Translations under genes and position numbers: made by a program
Shown: positions 34,884 to 37,840 of the stretch, in pieces
How the letters are laid out: the number at the start of each line of letters is the position of its first letter
Position numbering within the stretch: position 1 is the first letter of the stretch
From: Pseudomonas sp. S37
Lineage (GTDB): Bacteria; Pseudomonadota; Gammaproteobacteria; Pseudomonadales; Pseudomonadaceae
Direction of reading: 5' to 3'
DNA length: 37,840 bases
Assembly: GCF_016658545.1 (NCBI RefSeq)
Contig: NZ_JACVZC010000052.1
Span: 1 to 37,840, forward strand
Notes under the pieces: model-generated
The model's input: the letters and a program-made list of their open reading frames with translations, nothing else
What the model was told of the DNA's origin: nothing
Databases searched by the model: none

Positions 34884-35582
34884 ATGGCCGGACTGGACAA
34901 GCGCGTTGCAACCTATGAACAGGCCCTCGAAGGCCTGACCGACAACATGACGGTACTGGCCGGCGGCTTCGGCCTGTGCGGCATCCCGGAAAACCTCATC
35001 AGCGAAATCAAGCGCCGTGGCGTCAAGGGTTTGACCGTGGTCTCCAACAACTGCGGTGTCGACGGCTTCGGCCTGGGCGTACTGCTGGAAGACCGGCAGA
35101 TCCGCAAGATGATTGCCTCCTACGTGGGCGAAAACGCCGAGTTCGAACGCCAACTGCTCAGTGGCGAGCTGGAGGTGGAACTGACCCCGCAAGGTACCCT
35201 GGCCGAAAAAATGCGCGCGGGCGGTGCCGGCATCCCGGCCTTCTTCACCGCCACCGGTTACGGCACCCCGGTTGCCGAGGGCAAGGAAGTGCGCGAGTTC
35301 AAGGGCCGCAAGTACATCCTCGAAGAATCCATCACCGGTGACTTTGCCATCGTCAAGGGCTGGAAGGCCGACCACTACGGCAACGTGGTGTACCGCAACA
35401 CCGCGCAAAACTTCAACCCGCTGGCGGCCACTGCCGGCAAGATCACCGTGGTTGAAGTGGAGGAGATCGTCGAGCCCGGCGTGCTGCTGCCCAGCGAAAT
35501 CCACACCCCGGGCATCTATGTGGACCGCGTCATCGTCGGCACCTTTGAAAAGCGTATCGAAAAGCGCACCGTCAAGGCCTGA
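34884..35582 (+). CDS. 3-oxoacid CoA-transferase subunit A
   Basis: This 232-residue alpha subunit of a succinyl-CoA:3-oxoacid (or acetoacetate) CoA-transferase moves CoA onto acetoacetate or a related short-chain acid. NMTVLAGGFGLCGIPENLIS (21-40) matches the family's first signature with the G-G-F and G-x-P elements. GKEVREFKGRKYILEESI and DFAIVKGWKADHYGNVVY are also typical. ATG 34884 follows AAGGCGG; the open frame upstream to 34758 has no similarity. Subunit B follows after 35 bases, and a fatty-acid transporter after that, so the unit feeds imported short-chain acids into acyl-CoA metabolism. Confidence 0.95.
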   Translation: MAGLDKRVATYEQALEGLTDNMTVLAGGFGLCGIPENLISEIKRRGVKGLTVVSNNCGVDGFGLGVLLEDRQIRKMIASYVGENAEFERQLLSGELEVELTPQGTLAEKMRAGGAGIPAFFTATGYGTPVAEGKEVREFKGRKYILEESITGDFAIVKGWKADHYGNVVYRNTAQNFNPLAATAGKITVVEVEEIVEPGVLLPSEIHTPGIYVDRVIVGTFEKRIEKRTVKA

Positions 35583-35617
35583 GCGCCATCCACCAGAACA
35601 ACAAAGAGATCCTGACC

Positions 35618-36274
35618 ATGGCACTGACCCGCGAACAGATGGCACAACGCGTCGCCCGTGAACTGAAGGACGGCTACTACGTCAACCTGGGCATCGGCAT
35701 TCCGACCCTGGTGGCCAACTACGTACCCGCCGACATGGATGTAATGCTGCAATCGGAAAACGGCCTGCTCGGCATGGGCGAATTCCCCACCGAAAGCACC
35801 CTTGATGCCGACATGATCAACGCCGGCAAGCAAACCGTCACCGCCCGCCGCGGCGCCTCGATCTTCGATTCGGCGCAGTCGTTCGCGATGATTCGTGGCG
35901 GCCATGTCGACCTGACCGTGCTGGGTGCGTTCGAGGTGGACGTACAGGGCAACATCGCCTCGTGGATGATCCCGGGCAAGCTGGTCAAGGGCATGGGCGG
36001 TGCCATGGACCTGGTGGCCGGCGCCGACAACATCATCGTCACCATGACCCACGCGTCCAAGGACGGCGAGTCCAAGCTGCTGGCGCAATGCAGCCTGCCG
36101 CTCACCGGTGCCGGCTGCATCCGCAAGGTACTGACAGACCTGGCCTACCTGGAAATCGAAGACGGCGCGTTCATCCTGCGCGAGACCGCGCCGGGTGTGA
36201 GCGTTGAGGAAATCATCGAGAAAACCGCCGGTAAACTGATCGTGCCGGATGATGTTAAGGAAATGACCTTCTAA
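35618..36274 (+). CDS. 3-oxoacid CoA-transferase subunit B
   Basis: This 218-residue beta subunit carries the catalytic glutamate, E47 in LQSENGLLGMG, which forms the covalent glutamyl-CoA intermediate in this family. YVNLGIGIPTLVANY (21-35) and GGHVDLTVLGAFEVD are further conserved segments. Size and pairing fit a ScoAB/AtoDA-type heterodimer rather than the fused eukaryotic enzyme. AAAGAGA precedes the ATG. The gap to atoE (36275-36354) holds a T-rich stretch without a clear stem, so transcription probably continues. Acetoacetate is the likeliest acceptor, but other C4-C6 acids are possible. Confidence 0.95.
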   Translation: MALTREQMAQRVARELKDGYYVNLGIGIPTLVANYVPADMDVMLQSENGLLGMGEFPTESTLDADMINAGKQTVTARRGASIFDSAQSFAMIRGGHVDLTVLGAFEVDVQGNIASWMIPGKLVKGMGGAMDLVAGADNIIVTMTHASKDGESKLLAQCSLPLTGAGCIRKVLTDLAYLEIEDGAFILRETAPGVSVEEIIEKTAGKLIVPDDVKEMTF

Positions 36275-36354
36275 GACACCACACGCTCCCACAGGTTTTT
36301 TGTTTTTCTGGTAATACCGTTGCACCTCATAAAACCAATAAAAGGAATGCCACT

Positions 36355-37773
36355 GTGGCCGCTGAAATCCAAGACAGCCGTTCCGCGCGCTTTGCCTTGC
36401 GCTGCTCCAACTGGGCCGAACGCTGGTTCCCCGACTCGTGGGTATTCGCCGCACTGGCGGTGCTGCTGGTGTGCATCGGCGCCCTGGCCATGGGCGCCAA
36501 GCCGACCGACACCGCCAAGGCCTTTGGCGATGGCTTCTGGAGCCTGATCCCGTTCACCATGCAGATGGCCTTCGTGGTCATCGGCGGCTATGTGGTCGCC
36601 AGCTCGCCACCTGCGGCACGGTTGATCGACCGCCTGGCGCGCATCCCGGCCAATGGCCGTTCGGCCGTGTGCTGGGTGGCGCTTATCTCGATGCTGGCCT
36701 CCTTGCTCAACTGGGGCCTATCGCTGGTGTTTGGTGGCTTGCTGGTACGCGCCCTGGCGCGGCGTACCGACCTGAAAATGGATTACCGCGCTGCCGGTGC
36801 CGCCGCCTACCTGGGCCTGGGCGCCGTCTGGGCATTGGGCCTGTCTTCGTCGGCAGCGCAGCTGCAGGCCAACCCGGCCAGCTTGCCGCCGTCGATCCTG
36901 TCGATTACCGGGGTCATCCCGTTCACCGAAACCATCTTCCTCTGGCAGTCCGGCGTGATGCTGGCGGCGCTGGTGATTGTTTCGCTGGTGATTGCCTACG
37001 CCACGGCACCTGGCCCGAACAGCGCGCGCAGCGCTGAAGACTGCGGTGTCGACCCCAGCTTCACTGCACCGCCAGCGCCGCAGCGCACCCGCCCTGGTGA
37101 GTGGCTGGAACACAGCCCGATCCTGATCCTGCTGCTGGTGGCCCTGGCTGCCGGCTGGCTGTACCAGGAATTCGCCACCAAGCCGGCGATTACCGCGATC
37201 TCCGGGCTGAACACCTACAACCTGCTGTTCATCATGCTCGGAGCCTTGCTGCACTGGCGCCCGCGCAGCTTCCTTGACGCGGTGGCACGTGCGGTACCGA
37301 CCACCACGGGTGTACTGATCCAGTTCCCGCTGTACGGTTCGATCGCGGCCATCCTCACTCAGGTGAAGGGCGTCGACGAGCAGACCTTGGCGCACCACAT
37401 CTCGCTGTTCTTCACCCAGATCGCCACCCATGACACCTATGCCTTGCTGATGGGCGTGTATTCGGCGGTGCTGGGCTTCTTCATCCCGTCGGGCGGGGGC
37501 AAGTGGATCATCGAGGCGCCCTACGTGATGCTGGTCGCCAACGACCTGCAGTACCACCTGGGCTGGGCAGTGCAGATCTACAACGCTGCCGAAGCCTTGC
37601 CGAACCTGATCAACCCGTTCTACATGCTGCCGCTGCTGGGCGTGCTGGGGCTCAAGGCGCGCGACCTGATCGGCTTCTCGTTTGTGCAGTTGCTGGTGCA
37701 TGTGCCATTGGTGCTGGTGTTGTTGTGGGCGTTGGGTACCACGTTGCAGTACGTGCCACCGGTAATGCCATGA
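36355..37773 (+). CDS. atoE: Short-chain fatty acid transporter, AtoE family
   Basis: The 472-residue inner-membrane transporter has about twelve hydrophobic segments. WAERWFPDSWVFAALAVLLV opens it, LNWGLSLVFGGLLVRALARR and FFIPSGGGKWIIEAPYVML are characteristic of the AtoE/short-chain fatty acid uptake family. The start is a GTG at 36355 with AAAGGA about ten bases before; the ATG at 36347 is in another frame. As third gene after the CoA-transferase subunits it would import acetoacetate, butyrate or similar acids for activation by those enzymes. The reading frame is complete, and only a partial REP and a G run follow. Confidence 0.94.
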   Translation: MAAEIQDSRSARFALRCSNWAERWFPDSWVFAALAVLLVCIGALAMGAKPTDTAKAFGDGFWSLIPFTMQMAFVVIGGYVVASSPPAARLIDRLARIPANGRSAVCWVALISMLASLLNWGLSLVFGGLLVRALARRTDLKMDYRAAGAAAYLGLGAVWALGLSSSAAQLQANPASLPPSILSITGVIPFTETIFLWQSGVMLAALVIVSLVIAYATAPGPNSARSAEDCGVDPSFTAPPAPQRTRPGEWLEHSPILILLLVALAAGWLYQEFATKPAITAISGLNTYNLLFIMLGALLHWRPRSFLDAVARAVPTTTGVLIQFPLYGSIAAILTQVKGVDEQTLAHHISLFFTQIATHDTYALLMGVYSAVLGFFIPSGGGKWIIEAPYVMLVANDLQYHLGWAVQIYNAAEALPNLINPFYMLPLLGVLGLKARDLIGFSFVQLLVHVPLVLVLLWALGTTLQYVPPVMP

Positions 37774-37794
37774 CCTGATGCCCTGCGCGTCCCC

Positions 37795-37840
<46 letters not shown>

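Noticed and set aside
36275..36354. Terminator between CoA-transferase B and atoE
   Set aside because: GGTTTTTTGTTTTT is T-rich, but no stem precedes it, and the gene content argues for one operon.

Overview
The window looks like a chromosomal segment of a Pseudomonas putida-group bacterium. The evidence is high-GC coding, many paired REP (repetitive extragenic palindrome) elements with the P. putida-type core GCGGGTTCACCCGCGAA, the lexA2-imuA-imuB-dnaE2 mutagenesis cassette, a FecI/FecR/receptor iron-sensing triad, and the neighbourhood dnaE2 - aldo/keto reductase - LysR - CoA-transferase A/B - AtoE. No rRNA, tRNA, CRISPR, insertion sequence or prophage gene was recognised. Twenty-eight apparently intact protein genes and one 5'-truncated gene fill most of the sequence.

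Layout. 1-5515: a YcaD-like MFS exporter, an AEC permease, and an EmrB/EmrA-like efflux pair (MFS plus HlyD adaptor, translationally coupled). 5695-9785 (minus): ECF sigma factor, FecR regulator and a siderophore receptor with an N-terminal STN signalling domain, a cell-surface signalling system. 9975-12491 (minus): a short class II UvrA lacking the UvrB-binding insertion. 12989-17846 (plus): a catabolic unit of M20 amidohydrolase, MHS-family transporter, amidase and IclR regulator, apparently for import and hydrolysis of an amide or N-acyl compound. 17984-25272: an AraC/PobR-like regulator divergent from SDR dehydrogenase, 3-ketosteroid-dehydrogenase-like flavoprotein, NIPSNAP protein, AAHS-type aromatic-acid transporter and a TonB-dependent receptor that has lost its 5' end. 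25307-27038 (minus): an MdcR-like LysR regulator and a HAD phosphatase. 27140-32870 (plus): lexA2-imuA-imuB-dnaE2 with a visible LexA2 operator, AGTACAAATGTGCT. 33029-34743 (minus): LysR regulator and YeaE-like aldo/keto reductase, divergent from 34884-37773: 3-oxoacid CoA-transferase A and B and the short-chain fatty acid transporter AtoE. The sequence ends in 36 G residues, which look artefactual.

The most interesting unit is 17984-25272. An alcohol dehydrogenase followed by a ketone-dependent FAD desaturase, with a 4-hydroxybenzoate-type regulator and transporter, suggests oxidation and desaturation of a cyclic hydroxy/keto acid, possibly to an aromatic acid such as 4-hydroxybenzoate. That substrate is inference only. 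Paired REP elements sit at most transcription-unit borders and, unusually, inside two probable operons.
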